Source: an uncultured Ruminococcus sp.
GTDB lineage: Bacteria > Bacillota > Clostridia > Oscillospirales > Acutalibacteraceae
Length of the DNA stretch: 64,000 nt
Assembly (NCBI GenBank): GCA_902799245.1
Contig: CADBZY010000003.1
Location: forward strand, 62,001 to 126,000
Direction: 5' to 3'
Both the position numbers and the translations under genes were made by a program. Positions 63,148 through 64,000 of the stretch are shown piece after piece. Position 1 is the stretch's first letter. The number at the start of each line of letters is the position of its first letter. The notes under the pieces were generated by a model, which did not search any database, had not been told where the DNA came from, and was given only the letters and a program-made list of their open reading frames with translations.

Positions 63148-63177
63148 ACCGATTCAAATTGATTTATGCTTAAAAAA

Positions 63178-63226
63178 CTGCACAGCGCATCCGGCATTCC
63201 GGCTCTGCGCTGTGCAGTAATTTTTA
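63178..63226. terminator. Terminator between amylase and PotD-like genes
   Basis: CTGCACAGCGCA (63178-63189) pairs perfectly with TGCGCTGTGCAG (63206-63217); T5 follows on the plus strand, and the outer A run also serves the convergent gene. Confidence 0.8.
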
Positions 63227-63246
63227 TCTGTAGATAATGGAAGAAT

Positions 63247-64000
63247 TTATCTCGTCTTCTCGGTGAATTCCTTCATGAGATCTTCCCACTTGGTAGAAAG
63301 ATAGGTGTTGGTTTCATCAGACAGACGGTTGAACACTTCGCAATCAGTGGCGAGCTTCTCATCGGAGGGATAGAAGAATTCGGTTGTCGCGTCCTCATCG
63401 AGCTCCTCCTTGACGGCGGAAATGGGAGATGCGTAGCCGATGTACTCCGCGTTGGCAAGCGCCACGTCCTCACGGCACATGAAGTCGATGTACTTCTCGG
63501 CGGCCGACTTGTTTTGACAGCAGGTGGGAATGCACATGGAGTCAATGAAGGTGTTGGCTCCCTTGGGAATGTAGCCCTTGATGTACTCGTTGCCATCCAT
63601 CAGCATTTTCATATCGCCGTTGTAATAGGGTGCGATCAGCGCTTCGCCGCTTTCCATCTTGTCAAAGATCTGGTCGCCATAATAGCCCTGCACCAGCGGA
63701 CACTGCTTGACCAGCTCCTCATAGCAGGCTTCCAGCTCCTCCTGATTTTCGCTGTTGAGGGAATAACCGAGCTTTGCCTCGGCCACGCCGAAAGCATCGC
63801 GCTGGTTGTTGAACATCAGAATCTTGCCGCTGTACTTCTCGTTCCAGAGAAGATCCCATGTGTTCTCGTCCACATCAGCTGCGTCAACATATCTGGAATC
63901 GTAGAAAATCGCGGTGCAGCCCCATGTGTAAGCCACGGAGTATTCGCCTGTCGGGTCAAACACGGGCTTACGGAATTTTTCATCAACGTTGCCTGCGTTC
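63247..64000 (-). CDS. potD: Spermidine/putrescine-type ABC substrate-binding protein, partial
   Basis: The C-terminal 250 residues of a PotD-family binding protein; the start lies beyond the right edge. Features are VAYTWGCTAIFYDS, TWDLLWNEKYSGKILMFNNQ, GQ-like QCPLVQGYYGDQI, APYYNGDMKML and GANTFIDSMCIP, which line the ligand cleft, then AEKYIDFMCRED. Polyamine specificity is inferred from family; the acidic cleft residues cannot be judged from the part seen. Its permease and ATPase genes, if present, would lie further right on the minus strand. Confidence 0.88.
   Translation of the reverse strand, partial: NAGNVDEKFRKPVFDPTGEYSVAYTWGCTAIFYDSRYVDAADVDENTWDLLWNEKYSGKILMFNNQRDAFGVAEAKLGYSLNSENQEELEACYEELVKQCPLVQGYYGDQIFDKMESGEALIAPYYNGDMKMLMDGNEYIKGYIPKGANTFIDSMCIPTCCQNKSAAEKYIDFMCREDVALANAEYIGYASPISAVKEELDEDATTEFFYPSDEKLATDCEVFNRLSDETNTYLSTKWEDLMKEFTEKTR

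Overview
This looks like a chromosomal segment of an endospore-forming, anaerobic gut or rumen type Clostridia, most likely Oscillospiraceae/Ruminococcaceae. That placement is an inference from gene content: sporulation genes sigG and yunB, a type 1B dihydroorotate dehydrogenase pair (pyrK-pyrD), PduL-type phosphotransacylase, a NifU-like/GGGtGRT pair, a starch/maltodextrin locus and abundant sigma-A type promoters. No phage, IS element, CRISPR array, tRNA or rRNA gene was recognised. Both ends cut genes: a GH2 glycosidase at the left and a PotD-like binding protein at the right.

Layout. 1-3.2 kb (minus): GH2 glycosidase, pyrE, and a DUF4956/VTC-domain pair. 3.4-7.3 kb (plus): nadE, then a NifU-like scaffold gene and a GGGtGRT gene behind a long leader. 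7.4-9.9 kb: an array of intergenic palindromes, a small ORF and two overlapping nucleotidyltransferase genes. 10-15.5 kb: an amidase, the lower-glycolysis genes pgk-tpiA-gpmI and a HAD hydrolase. 15.5-20.7 kb (minus): a surface GH3 enzyme, pyrF, pyrC and a metallophosphoesterase-like protein that has lost most catalytic residues. 20.9-22.3 kb: about 1.35 kb without a credible gene but bounded on the minus strand by a consensus promoter and an intrinsic terminator, probably a large non-coding RNA. 22.3-28.2 kb (plus): DUF1292 gene, a probable 6S RNA, pyrK-pyrD-ruvX-hemW and two membrane proteins. 28.3-36.6 kb: sugar transferase, heterodimeric ABC exporter, NlpC/P60 lipoprotein, CorC-like transporter and a GT4 glycosyltransferase. 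36.8-42 kb: pduL and purL, convergent, separated by a decayed PIN toxin-antitoxin cassette flanked by a 54-bp duplicated terminator. 42.2-49.4 kb: Wzz/BY-kinase-like protein, a cysteine-rich protein, a BrkB-family protein, a very large GGDEF protein and sigG. 49.5-52.8 kb: TspO, ligA, yunB. 52.9-63.2 kb: maltodextrin ABC transporter (binding protein and two permeases), glycogen/maltodextrin phosphorylase, 4-alpha-glucanotransferase and a secreted GH13 lipoprotein.

How the parts work together. The GH13 lipoprotein cuts alpha-glucans at the cell surface, the MalEFG-like transporter imports oligosaccharides, MalQ and GlgP convert them to glucose 1-phosphate, and pgk-tpiA-gpmI belong to the glycolytic route that follows. 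Five of the six de novo UMP genes or subunits expected after carbamoyl-aspartate formation (pyrC, pyrD, pyrK, pyrE, pyrF) are in the first 25 kb but in four transcription units. The most interesting unexplained items are the 1.35-kb non-coding unit, the NifU-like/GGGtGRT pair with its leader, the tandem nucleotidyltransferases, the duplicated-terminator TA cassette and two enzyme-like proteins with substituted catalytic motifs.
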